Source: Hyphomicrobiales bacterium (lineage in GTDB: Bacteria > Pseudomonadota > Alphaproteobacteria > Rhizobiales > CAJQND01). From it: a DNA stretch of 64,000 nucleotides. Made by a program: the position numbers and the translations under genes. The notes under the pieces were generated by a model that was not told the origin of the DNA, ran no database searches, and saw only the letters and a list, made by a program, of their open reading frames with translations. The stretch is from the NCBI GenBank assembly GCA_028285595.1, contig JANQOW010000088.1:1-64000 (forward strand), in the 5' to 3' direction. Below, one piece after another: positions 51,958 to 60,940 of this stretch (positions within the stretch are counted from its first letter, which is position 1; each line of letters starts with the position of its first letter).

Positions 51958-53157
51958 ATGGCCTTGGCTCAGCTCAGGGATGTAAGCGAGCAAGCAATTG
52001 AAGCTTATGAGGATACCGGCACTGGCCTTCGCCTCACCTGGAACGATGGCCACGAGAGCTTCTACCATTACATTTGGTTGCGTGACTGCTGCCACTGCGA
52101 TGAGTGTGGGGATTGTTATTCAAGCAAGCGCTTTCTTGTGCCGTGCGACTTGGATTTGAACGTCCATCCAAGACGCGTCAACATCTCTCCAGACGGAACC
52201 CTTGAGGTGACCTGGTCGCCGGACGATCACCAATCGGTCTACCAGCCGGCCTGGCTTCGGCAGAATGGCTACGATGCCGAGAGCCGCCGCGCACGGCGGC
52301 ACAGGCCCGAACTTTGGGACCACCGGATTTCAGCGGAGCTTCCCAGCGTCGACTTCGAACGCGCGGCGGAAGATGACGCCACGCGACTGGAGCTGTGCCG
52401 CATGCTGCGGGACTGGGGATTTGTCGTTGTGACCGGTGGCGCGGCAGAGCCCGGTGCCGTGGCGAAGGTTGCGAACCTCATTGGCGATCTCGGCGAGTCT
52501 GCCTATGCCAAGATTTTCGACCTCTCGCCCTCCAGCAAGGTCCGAACCATGGGCAACACCACGCGGCCTGTCCCGCCACATACGGATGAACCGTTCCGCT
52601 ATACACCTCCCGGCGTGATGGCGCTGGGCTGCGTGCGCATGGCCGATGATGGCGGCGACACGGTTCTTGTGGACGGCTTCCATCTGGCACACACCATGCG
52701 GAATAATCATCCGGACCAGTTCAAACTCCTGTGTGAGTTCAGCCAGCCCTTTATCCGGCGCCATGAGGGCACATTGTTTCAAGAGGTCCGTGTCCCAATG
52801 TTCGCCACCGATGATGAAGGCGAGATCTGCGGCGTGCGCATTCACACCCGCTCTGCCGGTCCGATGGATCTGCCCGGCGAGTTTGTTGAACCGTACTACG
52901 CCGCCCATCACCGCCTGACCCAACTCATGATGGCGGATGAGAACCAACTGCGTCTCCGTCTGAAGCCGGGCGAGGCCGTGCTGTTCGACAACCACCGGAT
53001 TCTGCACGCCCGGACCCATTTCACGGACCCGAACCGGTTCTTGCAGATCTGCAGCGTGCCGCGCGAAGACTTCCATCAGCGCCTGCGCCTTCTGCTGGAG
53101 GATCAGGGGTTTGAAGAGGAAGCGCGCTTAGTGCTGGCCGCGGGCGCCATTCGGTAG
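51958..53157 (+). CDS. Gamma-butyrobetaine-hydroxylase-like dioxygenase
   Basis: 399-residue Fe(II)/2-oxoglutarate oxygenase. The N-terminal zinc domain has C-x-C-x2-C (Cys45, 47, 50) with His91, as in gamma-butyrobetaine hydroxylase; the TauD-like catalytic domain has His208-x-Asp210 (PPHTDEPFRY) and a distal His350 (HRILHARTHF). Family members hydroxylate gamma-butyrobetaine or trimethyllysine. GGAGG lies 9 bases before ATG 51958; ATG 51949 and 51952 are too close to it. First gene of a three-gene operon next to a betaine-type importer. Confidence 0.9.
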   Translation: MALAQLRDVSEQAIEAYEDTGTGLRLTWNDGHESFYHYIWLRDCCHCDECGDCYSSKRFLVPCDLDLNVHPRRVNISPDGTLEVTWSPDDHQSVYQPAWLRQNGYDAESRRARRHRPELWDHRISAELPSVDFERAAEDDATRLELCRMLRDWGFVVVTGGAAEPGAVAKVANLIGDLGESAYAKIFDLSPSSKVRTMGNTTRPVPPHTDEPFRYTPPGVMALGCVRMADDGGDTVLVDGFHLAHTMRNNHPDQFKLLCEFSQPFIRRHEGTLFQEVRVPMFATDDEGEICGVRIHTRSAGPMDLPGEFVEPYYAAHHRLTQLMMADENQLRLRLKPGEAVLFDNHRILHARTHFTDPNRFLQICSVPREDFHQRLRLLLEDQGFEEEARLVLAAGAIR

Positions 53158-53188
53158 TTACAATGACATCATCAGGGAACGGACACTC

Positions 53189-53962
53189 ATGAACACCCAG
53201 CTTTCAACGGAAGATTTCAAGCACGCTGACGGCGTCATCGCCACCAGCCCGGAGGAACATAAGGTGCGGGTTGACCTCGCCGCCATGTTCCGTCTCACCG
53301 CAATGTTCGGCTGGGATGACACGGTTTGGAACCACATAACCGCCCGTGTCCCCGGCTCTGACCACAATTTCCTTATGCACCGGTTCGGTCTGCTCTATGA
53401 GGAGGTCACCGCCTCCAACTTGATCAAGGTGGACGAGAACGGAAATGTGCTGGAAGGCCCCAGCGATGTTAACACCGCCGGCTTCGTCATTCACAGCGCG
53501 ATCCATCTGCATCATCCGAACCACAGGTTTGTGTTCCACGCTCATCCCCCGGTGGCGATCGCGGCCACCGCGTTCAAGGACGGCATTCCCCACCTGATCC
53601 AGGATTCCTCCATGCTCTACGGCGAGATCGCCTATCACGATTGGGAAGGTCTGTCGGTCGATCTGGATGAGCGTTTCAGGATTGCGGAGAATTTGGGCGA
53701 CAAGAAGTGCCTCATCATGCGCAATCATGGCTTCCTCACTGTGGGCGAGACGGCAGGCGAAGCCTTCATGAACATGTACTATCTGATCCGTATGTGCCAG
53801 ACAGCCCTGGCCGGCCAAGGTTCAGGCCTGGAGCTTGATGCGGCCTCCCCGTCCCTCTGGGAGCTTTCGCGCAAGCAATACAATGCGTTTGCGCCCGGGC
53901 AATACGAATGGCCGGCGCTTTTGCGACGGTGCGACCGGCTTGATCCGTCTTACAAGCACTAA
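53189..53962 (+). CDS. Class II aldolase/adducin family protein
   Basis: 257 residues. The zinc-binding HxH is His117/His119 in FVFHAHPP, and a third His is in MRNHGFLTVG. Class II aldolase-fold enzymes cleave or decarboxylate hydroxyl-bearing substrates. It follows the dioxygenase by 31 bp and so may cleave the carbon chain at the hydroxyl that the oxygenase introduces, as trimethyllysine hydroxylation is followed by aldol cleavage in carnitine synthesis. That enzyme is PLP-dependent, so this would be a different solution. Confidence 0.88.
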   Translation: MNTQLSTEDFKHADGVIATSPEEHKVRVDLAAMFRLTAMFGWDDTVWNHITARVPGSDHNFLMHRFGLLYEEVTASNLIKVDENGNVLEGPSDVNTAGFVIHSAIHLHHPNHRFVFHAHPPVAIAATAFKDGIPHLIQDSSMLYGEIAYHDWEGLSVDLDERFRIAENLGDKKCLIMRNHGFLTVGETAGEAFMNMYYLIRMCQTALAGQGSGLELDAASPSLWELSRKQYNAFAPGQYEWPALLRRCDRLDPSYKH

Positions 53963-53989
53963 GGCGAGAGGAGAGACAACGGACCCCGC

Positions 53990-55096
53990 ATGACGTCTCG
54001 TATTGCTCAGATCGATCCCTACCTCATACCGGCCGATCGCGATCCACATGCCTGGTGGTCGCACAAGCCGTACCTCCTGGTTCGCGTGGAAACCGACGAT
54101 GGCATCGTCGGGTGGGGCGAGTGTCACATGTTGAGCGACCGCGAACATGCCCTGGCCGCGATGGTTCGTACTGTTGGGGACAGGCTATGTGGCCGGTCCG
54201 CCACCGATATCAGACGTGTACACGCAGAAGCTTTTGGCGCTTTCGGCCAGCAACGTCCGGGACTGGAGGTGTACAGCGCCTATGCGGGCATAGAGATCGC
54301 TCTGTGGGATGCGCTGGGCAAACGTCTTGGCGCGCCGGTCTATCAGCTTCTGGGCGGTGCGTGCCATGACGCGGTTCCCGTCTACGCCAACATCTTTTCA
54401 CCGAACCCGCAGACACCTGATGCGTTTGCCGAGATGGCGGCACGTCAGGTTGCGGCCGGTCACCAGACCATCAAGCTCTATCCGTTTACCCTGAACACCA
54501 CCATGGACGAGGGCGTTGCTGTGATGTCGGCGGTCCGAGACGCGGTTGGACCGGAGATTGGTCTGGCTGTGGATCTCTGGCGGCACGCCACTCCGGCCCG
54601 GGCGATCCAAATTGCCAAGGCCCTTGAGCCTTACGACCTGGTATGGCTGGAAGATCCGTTCGCGCCGAGCGATGCTGCGAGTATGCGCTATGTCAGGACC
54701 TCCATCACGCAACCGCTCTTGACGGGTGAAACGCTGCCATCACGCCGGGAGTTTGAAGCGCTGTTTGCCGAACGTGCGGTCGACATCATCAACCCCGACA
54801 TCTGTCAATCCGGCCTTCTGGAAATGCAGGCGATCGCGTCGATGGCTGAACCGTATTTCGTAACCGTCTCACCGCATAACTCAAACAGCATGGCTCTCGG
54901 CACGGCCGCAGCCGTTCACAGTGCACTGGGGCTGCCCAATCTGGGACTGACGGAGTATTTCCCTCTTTTTGAGGGGGCATTGGACAGTCTTTGCACAGGC
55001 CGGATGCCCGTTCGGCAGGGGAGCATTGAGCGTCCGTCCGCCCCTGGCCTCGGCATTGAGTTCGACACCCAGGCAATGCAGACGTTTCGCGTGTGA
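53990..55096 (+). CDS. Enolase-superfamily enzyme (mandelate racemase type)
   Basis: 368 residues. The metal ligands are Asp195 (AVDLW), Glu221 (WLEDPF) and Glu247 (TGETL); Asp270 and His296 (SPHNSNS) form the Asp-His dyad. His199 follows the first ligand. The usual KxK is reduced to Lys162-Leu-Tyr. This pattern is nearer to acid-sugar dehydratases such as galactonate dehydratase than to muconate cycloisomerases. It abstracts a proton next to a carboxylate. Third gene of the dioxygenase cluster, 27 bp after the aldolase gene. Confidence 0.88.
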   Translation: MTSRIAQIDPYLIPADRDPHAWWSHKPYLLVRVETDDGIVGWGECHMLSDREHALAAMVRTVGDRLCGRSATDIRRVHAEAFGAFGQQRPGLEVYSAYAGIEIALWDALGKRLGAPVYQLLGGACHDAVPVYANIFSPNPQTPDAFAEMAARQVAAGHQTIKLYPFTLNTTMDEGVAVMSAVRDAVGPEIGLAVDLWRHATPARAIQIAKALEPYDLVWLEDPFAPSDAASMRYVRTSITQPLLTGETLPSRREFEALFAERAVDIINPDICQSGLLEMQAIASMAEPYFVTVSPHNSNSMALGTAAAVHSALGLPNLGLTEYFPLFEGALDSLCTGRMPVRQGSIERPSAPGLGIEFDTQAMQTFRV

Positions 55097-55280
55097 GACC
55101 TTGATCTCCATGAAACAAGGTATCTGCTTCCAATAACTGGAATGTTTTATACCTAAATTGGCATAAAATCGACCGAAAGTAACCTATATGGGCTGAACTT
55201 CCGAACGAACCCAATTTCGCGTAACGCTCTGATATCAATATTAAATCAGCGCTATTTGGCCTTGATGGTTGAGTTTGGTA

Positions 55281-56072
55281 CTACGCCGCCCGGAGCCAAT
55301 CTTCCGGCCCACCCAATTCCGGGCGAAAATAACAGATCATGCGTCCGTCGGGCCCGGCTGTCGCCCCGTCGGCCCAGGGTGCCACCCCATGTAGGGCCAA
55401 GCGGTGCACCAGATAAGCCTCCCCGGGTTGGGCGGTGATTTCCACCCGCCGGCAGCTCTCAAACGCCTGCCGGCGCGCGGCCTGATAAGGCTCGGTCACA
55501 TCCACATCGCCCCAGGCTTCAGGCGGCAAATCCTGAAACACCTCACTGAACGCTGAACGCATGAGCTCGTGCGAGCCTTCCCACACCACCAGCGGCGATG
55601 CCCCGGCGCCCACTTCGGCCATGGGGATGCCCAACAGAAAGCCATGATGCTCGCGCAGGTGCCGGCGGCGGTTTGGTCCTTCCGGCAACAACCCGTCCAC
55701 ATGCGCTGCGTCCCGGTTGCGGCGGAAGCGGGCGGCCGCTTCGGTTTCCTGATCGCCGGGCTTGGGATAGCCGGGATAACAGATCGATACCTGAGCCCGG
55801 TCCCAGGTGAAGCCGGTGAGGCCCAACTCATGCGCAATGAAGTCAACTGCGGCCCCTGAAACCGCCGGGCCGCCGGCGACGGACCCGCGCTCATCGTTGG
55901 GCAACGCATTCACGCCGGCAAACCAAGTGCCGCCGCAGCGCAGCCACTCGGCCTGCTCGGGCGCGTTCAGGGTGTTGCGGGCAGCCTCCAGGCCGTGGTG
56001 CACCCAGTTTGCCAAGACCGGGTCAAACGCAAAGCGGCACCAGCCGGATCGAAAGAACTGCTCGCGCCCCAT
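55281..56072 (-). CDS. PhyH-like Fe(II)/2-oxoglutarate dioxygenase
   Basis: 263 residues. The iron triad is likely His124-x-Asp126 (AAHVDGLLPEG) and His228 (LVHRLALHGVAPW), followed by an Arg in GRMICYFRPE for 2-oxoglutarate. The structure matches phytanoyl-CoA dioxygenase-like proteins of marine Rhodobacterales and related groups. Substrate unknown. It begins 7 bases after the cupin gene and forms a two-gene unit with it. The 184-bp space on its other side holds nothing that I recognise. Confidence 0.8.
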   Translation of the reverse strand: MGREQFFRSGWCRFAFDPVLANWVHHGLEAARNTLNAPEQAEWLRCGGTWFAGVNALPNDERGSVAGGPAVSGAAVDFIAHELGLTGFTWDRAQVSICYPGYPKPGDQETEAAARFRRNRDAAHVDGLLPEGPNRRRHLREHHGFLLGIPMAEVGAGASPLVVWEGSHELMRSAFSEVFQDLPPEAWGDVDVTEPYQAARRQAFESCRRVEITAQPGEAYLVHRLALHGVAPWADGATAGPDGRMICYFRPELGGPEDWLRAA

Positions 56073-56079
56073 GGCGGTC

Positions 56080-56445
56080 TTAGGGCGCGCACATGTAGAA
56101 TTTGCGCAAATGTTCGGTCACATGCCAAACGCATGGGGTGCCCTTGGGCACGAAGAATGTGTCGCCTGCCGTGAACGTCTCTGAGGATCCATCCGGGCGG
56201 GTCAGGGTCACCGAGCCGGACAGAATGGTCATCATCTCATTGACCGGATAGCGCTTGATCTCCTCGCGGCATGGGGCGCATTCCCAGACGCCGGCTGAGA
56301 CCTGCTCATCGTCCGAGACGAAAAAATCGTGGATGCGTTCGGTCTTGTCGTCCCCGGTGAAGGCTTCGGCCTCGATCAGGTTGGAGGCGCCCATCCCGGT
56401 GTCCGGATGCCCGTCTTTCAGTAATCGTACGAACGTTTGGCCCAT
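56080..56445 (-). CDS. Cupin domain protein
   Basis: 121-residue single cupin barrel with motif 1 reduced (YPVNEMMTILSGSVTLTRPDG) and motif 2 GDTFFVPKGTPCVW. It resembles the EutQ-like/DUF861 group. The first metal motif lacks the usual two His, so metal binding is doubtful. Located just upstream of, and with, the PhyH-like oxygenase gene. Confidence 0.82.
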   Translation of the reverse strand: MGQTFVRLLKDGHPDTGMGASNLIEAEAFTGDDKTERIHDFFVSDDEQVSAGVWECAPCREEIKRYPVNEMMTILSGSVTLTRPDGSSETFTAGDTFFVPKGTPCVWHVTEHLRKFYMCAP

Positions 56446-56520
56446 GAGCGAGGCCCCTTTCTCACCATAAAGAAGAGAGGGCAGATTAGCGGCAAGGGGC
56501 GATCTGGCGCCAGCGCTTTA

Positions 56521-57396
56521 TCAGCGGGTGGGCACGGGCTCCTCGCCGCGGTAATCGTAGAAACCACGCTGGGTTTTGCGGCCCAGCCAGCCGGCTTCCA
56601 CATACTTCACCAGCAGCGGGCAGGGCCGGTACTTGCTGTCGGCCAGGCCTTCATAGAGCACCTGCATGATCGAGAGGCAGGTGTCCAAGCCGATAAAGTC
56701 GGCCAGCTCCAGCGGACCCATGGGGTGGTTGGCCCCCAGCTTCATGGCCTTGTCGATGGCTTTCACCGAACCCACGCCCTCGTAAAGGGTGTAGATCGCC
56801 TCGTTGATCATGGGCAGCAGGATGCGGTTTACGATGAAGGCCGGGAAGTCCTCGGCCACCGCAATGGATTTGCCCATGGTGGCCACACACGTCTGAACGG
56901 CCTCAAAGGTTTCCTCAGACGTGGCGATGCCGCGGATCAGCTCCACCAGCTCCATCACCGGAACCGGGTTCATGAAGTGGATGCCGATAAACTGCTCCGG
57001 CCGGTCCGTGGCAGCGGCCAGCCGCGTGATCGAGAGTGACGAGGTGTTGGAGCCCAACAGCGCTTCGGGACGCAGGACCTTGCAGACGTCATCGAAGATC
57101 TGACGCTTGATCGCCTCATCCTCGGCAGCCGTCTCCACCACCAGGTCAATATCTTCAAATTCTTCCAGGGACTGGGCAATCTGAATGCGACCCAAAGCTG
57201 TGTCGCGCTCAGCCTCTGAGATGCGGTTCGATTTGACCTGCCGGGACAAATTGCCGTTGATTGTCGCCAGGCCGGATTCGATGCGCTCAAGGCTCACATC
57301 GTTGAGTTTGACGTCATATCCAGAGAGCGCGCAGACATGCGCAATGCCGTTGCCCATCTGACCGGCGCCGATGACGCCAATCTTTTTGATTTCCAT
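56521..57396 (-). CDS. hbd: 3-hydroxybutyryl-CoA dehydrogenase
   Basis: 291-residue NAD(P) enzyme that interconverts acetoacetyl-CoA and 3-hydroxybutyryl-CoA. Motifs are IGVIGAGQMGNGIA, GSNTSSLSIT, the catalytic His in IGIHFMNPVPVMELVE and the helical C-domain (FIVNRILLPMINEAIY, HPMGPLELADFIGLD). It lies downstream of etfBA, but a terminator at 57525-57557 and a repeat separate them, so it has its own transcript. Confidence 0.96.
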   Translation of the reverse strand: MEIKKIGVIGAGQMGNGIAHVCALSGYDVKLNDVSLERIESGLATINGNLSRQVKSNRISEAERDTALGRIQIAQSLEEFEDIDLVVETAAEDEAIKRQIFDDVCKVLRPEALLGSNTSSLSITRLAAATDRPEQFIGIHFMNPVPVMELVELIRGIATSEETFEAVQTCVATMGKSIAVAEDFPAFIVNRILLPMINEAIYTLYEGVGSVKAIDKAMKLGANHPMGPLELADFIGLDTCLSIMQVLYEGLADSKYRPCPLLVKYVEAGWLGRKTQRGFYDYRGEEPVPTR

Positions 57397-57524
57397 CGTC
57401 TAACCCCATCACGGCACCCACCCCGGGTGCACTAAGCTTATCGGGAGACGAAACCTACCTGTCCTTGTTGCGGTGCACAAGAGCGTAAGGGACTGTTTTT
57501 TCATCGAGTGGAATTTGAGGCAAA

Positions 57525-57557
57525 GAAAAGGGCCGGAAGGTAAACACCCTCCGGCCC
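57525..57557 (-). terminator. Terminator of etfBA operon
   Basis: On the minus strand GGGCCGGAGG pairs with CCTTCCGGCCC (57557 to 57530, one bulge) and is followed by CTTTTCTTT. It would end etfBA transcripts that have passed through repeat copy B. Confidence 0.75.
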
Positions 57558-57577
57558 TGGTGCTTCAGTTCTCTGTT

Positions 57578-57675
57578 CGTCATCCCCGCGAATGCGGGGA
57601 GCCAGGAGCGGCGCGTTGCACGTTCTGCGGCCCTGGGTCCCGGATGTTTTACTGGTGCAAAATTTCGGGATGACG
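57578..57675. repeat. Dispersed palindromic repeat, copy B
   Basis: Reverse-complement relative of the repeat at 2688-2784, with the same ends (GTCATCCC and GGGATGAC), the same internal hairpins and mismatches mostly in the centre. It lies in the 3' region of etfA. Confidence 0.85.
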
Positions 57676-57689
57676 CCCGTGAAGATCGC

Positions 57690-58616
57690 TTAAAGCGCAG
57701 CCTCCAGCTCGGGAACAGCGGTGAAGAGGTCGGCCACCAGGCCGTAGTCAGCCACCTGGAAGATCGGGGCTTCCTCGTCTTTGTTGATGGCGACGATGAC
57801 CTTGCTGTCCTTCATGCCGGCCAAGTGCTGGATGGCACCGGAGATGCCCACGGCAATGTAAAGATCCGGGCTCACCACCTTGCCGGTTTGGCCAACCTGG
57901 TAGTTGTTGGGCACAAAGCCCGCATCCACCGCAGCGCGCGAGGCGCCAACGGCAGCGCCCAGCTTGTCGGCCACCTTCTCCAGCATGACGAAATTGTCGC
58001 CGGACTGCATGCCGCGGCCGCCGGAAATGATGATTTTGGCAGAGGTCAGTTCCGGACGGTCTGACTGGGTGAGGTCTTCGCCCACATATTCAGACAGGCC
58101 CGGATTGGCCGGTGCTGCGACGCTTTCCACCGCTGCTGAGCCGCCTTCGCCGGTGGCGGCGAAGTTGGCGGTGCGCACGGTGACCACTTTCTTGGCGTCT
58201 GAGCTTTGAACGGTTTGGATCGCGTTGCCCGCATAGATCGGACGCTCAAACGTGTCCGGGCTCTTTACAGCGGTGATCTCAGAGATCTGCATCACGTCCA
58301 GCATGGCCGCCACGCGCGGGCAGATGTTCTTGCCATTGGTGGTGGCCGGCGCCACCAGGGCGTCATAGCCGTCCATCATAGGCACGATGAGGGCTGCCAT
58401 GTTTTCCGCCAGGGGGCGCTCAAACATCGCGTCATCGCAGTGCAGCACCTTGGAAACGCCGTCCAGCTTGGAAGCCGCTTCCGCCGCAGAGCCGGAGCCG
58501 GAACCAGCCACCAGCACGTGAATGTCGCCGCCCATTTCCTTGGCCGCTGTGAGCGCCTTGGAGGTGGCTTCGTTCAGTTCGGAATTGTCGTGTTCCGCAA
58601 TCAACAGGGTTGCCAT
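57690..58616 (-). CDS. etfA: Electron transfer flavoprotein alpha subunit
   Basis: 308-residue FAD-binding subunit that takes electrons from acyl-CoA and other dehydrogenases to ETF-quinone oxidoreductase. The C-terminal FAD domain is unmistakable: [55 protein letters not shown] and [18 protein letters not shown]. It starts 2 bases after the etfB stop. Its presence fits the many acyl-CoA dehydrogenase-type enzymes in the window. Confidence 0.97.
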   Translation of the reverse strand: MATLLIAEHDNSELNEATSKALTAAKEMGGDIHVLVAGSGSGSAAEAASKLDGVSKVLHCDDAMFERPLAENMAALIVPMMDGYDALVAPATTNGKNICPRVAAMLDVMQISEITAVKSPDTFERPIYAGNAIQTVQSSDAKKVVTVRTANFAATGEGGSAAVESVAAPANPGLSEYVGEDLTQSDRPELTSAKIIISGGRGMQSGDNFVMLEKVADKLGAAVGASRAAVDAGFVPNNYQVGQTGKVVSPDLYIAVGISGAIQHLAGMKDSKVIVAINKDEEAPIFQVADYGLVADLFTAVPELEAAL

Positions 58617-58618
58617 GG

Positions 58619-59365
58619 TCAGATCACTCCTGCGTCGTCTTTGAGTTTAGAGACCAGCTCGTCTACCGAGCCAACGATCACGCCGGCTTGGCGCTGCGGC
58701 GGCTCTTCGGTGCTGATCACCGTCAGGCGCGGCGCAACGTCTACGCCATAATCGCCCGGGGTTTTCTCGTCGATCGGCTTCTTCTTGGCCTTCATGATGT
58801 TGGGCAGGGACGCATAGCGCGGCTCGTTGAGGCGCAGGTCCGTGGTCATCACCATAGGCGTCTGCAGCTTCAGGGTCTGCAGGCCGCCGTCGATCTCGCG
58901 GGTCAACGAAGCGCCGCCGTTGAGGTCGAGCTTGGAGGCGAAGGTGCCTTGGGGCCAACCCAGCAGGGCAGCCAGCATCTGGCCGGTCTGGTTGCAGTCA
59001 TCATCGATGGCCTGCTTGCCCAGGATAACGAGGCCCGGCTGCTCTTCGTCCACAATGCCTTTGAGGATCTTGGCAACGCCCAGGGGCTCCACATACTCGT
59101 CATTCTTCACCAGAATGCCGCGGTCGGCGCCCATGGCCAGGGCGGTGCGGATGGTTTCCTGAGCCTGCTGCGGGCCAACCGAGACGGCGATCACCTCTTC
59201 GGCCTTGCCGGCTTCTTTCAGGCGCAGAGCCTCTTCCACGGCGATTTCGTCAAACGGGTTCATGGACATCTTGACGTTGGCCAATTCAACGCCCGATCCG
59301 TCCGCTTTGACGCGAATTTTCACGTTGTAATCAACGACCCGTTTCACGGGCACGATAATCTTCAT
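58619..59365 (-). CDS. etfB: Electron transfer flavoprotein beta subunit
   Basis: 248-residue AMP-binding partner of EtfA. Typical parts are [74 protein letters not shown] and [24 protein letters not shown], the recognition loop. First gene of the etfBA operon. Confidence 0.97.
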   Translation of the reverse strand: MKIIVPVKRVVDYNVKIRVKADGSGVELANVKMSMNPFDEIAVEEALRLKEAGKAEEVIAVSVGPQQAQETIRTALAMGADRGILVKNDEYVEPLGVAKILKGIVDEEQPGLVILGKQAIDDDCNQTGQMLAALLGWPQGTFASKLDLNGGASLTREIDGGLQTLKLQTPMVMTTDLRLNEPRYASLPNIMKAKKKPIDEKTPGDYGVDVAPRLTVISTEEPPQRQAGVIVGSVDELVSKLKDDAGVI

Positions 59366-59445
59366 CTCTCACTTCTCCTGAGACATGTAGGATGGATACC
59401 AGCCACAGCACGCAAATCCCGCTTAAAAGGCTGATTGGCGGCAAG

Positions 59446-59474
59446 CTATGATGGCAAATGGGGCTTTGAGTCAA
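59446..59474 (-). promoter_or_regulatory. Possible etfBA promoter
   Basis: Minus-strand TTGACT (59474-59469) and TCATAG (59451-59446) at 17 bp, about 80 bases before the etfB start. The -10 is weak. Confidence 0.35.
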
Positions 59475-59521
59475 TATTCAACACGACGGTTGAGTGACAC
59501 TTGCGACGGCAAAGCGCACCC

Positions 59522-60238
59522 TTAAACTTGAGCGTCGCGTTCCTGCATTTCCCGGGTTCTGCGCAAGGAATTGGGGGCAAGGAGGAAGAGGAGGGGGATG
59601 CCGGCAACGAAACCGCCAATATGCGCCCACCATGCGACCGACTCTTTCGCCGTCCCGTCATCGGCCGCCAGGGAGAAGAATTGGAAGGCAATCCAGGCGC
59701 CAATGGCCCAAAGAGCGGGCAATCTGAAGGGAATCCGCAAGAAAAACAGCACCCAGACCTGTTGCTTGGGATGCAGCACCATGTAGGCGGACAGGACACC
59801 TGCAACAGCCCCCGACGCGCCAATAAGCGGAGCCGGTGACTGGGGACCAGCCACGGCGTGGGCGAGACCGGCAAAGACGCCGCAGCAGATGTAGAACACG
59901 GCAAAGCGCCAGTGGCCCATCGAATCTTCAATATTGTCCCCAAAGACCCAGAGGAAGGCCATATTGGAGAGCAGGTGCAGCCAGCCGGCATGGAAGAACT
60001 GATAGGTGAGCAAGGTCAACTGATCCGGCATGCGCACCAGGGTCTCCGCCAGCTCCTGATGGTTGAAGAGAGCGGCCGGGATCACGCCATAGCTGTAGAG
60101 CGCGTTCTGCTCCACGGCCGTGCCCGGACCATGGTGGTAATAGAGGAAGATGGCCACGTTGAGGGCGATGAGCGTGACCGTCACATACTGAAAACTGATG
60201 ATCTTCAGCGGGTTGCTATCTGACAGCGGCACAAACAT
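59522..60238 (-). CDS. Rhomboid family intramembrane protease
   Basis: 238 residues, six or seven membrane segments. The catalytic serine is Ser142 in GASGAVAGV, and the His is His206 in AHIGGFVAG; FHAGWLHLLSNMAFLWVFG is the conserved L1-TM2 block. It cleaves membrane helices near the periplasmic face. ATG 60238 is chosen with AGG about 10 bases upstream; the longer frame is a shadow of the adenosyltransferase gene, which ends 10 bases before. Confidence 0.92.
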   Translation of the reverse strand: MFVPLSDSNPLKIISFQYVTVTLIALNVAIFLYYHHGPGTAVEQNALYSYGVIPAALFNHQELAETLVRMPDQLTLLTYQFFHAGWLHLLSNMAFLWVFGDNIEDSMGHWRFAVFYICCGVFAGLAHAVAGPQSPAPLIGASGAVAGVLSAYMVLHPKQQVWVLFFLRIPFRLPALWAIGAWIAFQFFSLAADDGTAKESVAWWAHIGGFVAGIPLLFLLAPNSLRRTREMQERDAQV

Positions 60239-60248
60239 CAAAATCGAC

Positions 60249-60833
60249 CTAGCGGTTTGCGCCTGGAACCCAGAGCACATCGCCGTCGTGGCGGGCATTG
60301 ACCCAGCGGCTGGCCACGAAGAAGAAATCTGAGAGCCGGTTGATATATTGCAGGGCGGCTTCGCTGACCGGCTCATCGTCCTCGCCCGCCAGCTCAACCA
60401 TAAGCCGTTCGGCTCGCCGCGAAACGGTTCGGCACACATGCAAGGCCGCTGCTGCCGGGTGCCCGCCCGGCAAAACGAACGAGCGCAAGGGCTCCAGGTC
60501 CGCGTTGAGCTCGTCAATCTCCTTCTCCAGGCGGTCCACTTGTGCCGGCGAGATCCGCAACGGCTCCCACTCCAGCTTTTCACCCCGGTCCGGCGTGCAC
60601 AGGTCTGCGCCCAGATCGAACAGATCGTTCTGCACCCTGGCCAGCATCTCATCCACCTTGGCGAGATCATCGGAGCTTGTGGATTGGCGCGCCATGCCGA
60701 TGACCGCGTTCGTCTCGTCCACGGTCCCATAGGCGGAGATGCGGGTGTGGTGCTTGACCACGCGTTCACCGGTGCCGAGCGCGGTGTTCCCGCGATCGCC
60801 GGTCTTTGTGTAGATCTTGTTCAATACAACCAT
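60249..60833 (-). CDS. Cob(I)alamin adenosyltransferase, PduO type
   Basis: 194 residues. The ATP-binding N-terminus NKIYTKTGDRGNTALGTGERV, the DETNAVIG helix, and the C-terminal RRAERLMVEL and YINRLSDFFFVASRW motifs define the PduO/MMAB family, which makes adenosylcobalamin from cob(I)alamin and ATP, for example for methylmalonyl-CoA mutase. ATG 60833 gives the family start. In one strand with rhomboid, dehalogenase and HIG1 genes. Confidence 0.95.
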   Translation of the reverse strand: MVVLNKIYTKTGDRGNTALGTGERVVKHHTRISAYGTVDETNAVIGMARQSTSSDDLAKVDEMLARVQNDLFDLGADLCTPDRGEKLEWEPLRISPAQVDRLEKEIDELNADLEPLRSFVLPGGHPAAAALHVCRTVSRRAERLMVELAGEDDEPVSEAALQYINRLSDFFFVASRWVNARHDGDVLWVPGANR

Positions 60834-60940
60834 GACCGTTTGCCTAACCGTTTTAGCGGCGTCTGGCAATCATCCTGAGCCCGGTACAGACCGGCATCCG
60901 GCGCAGACGGCCGGTGCTTCGCCCTCTATACCTTCTATGC

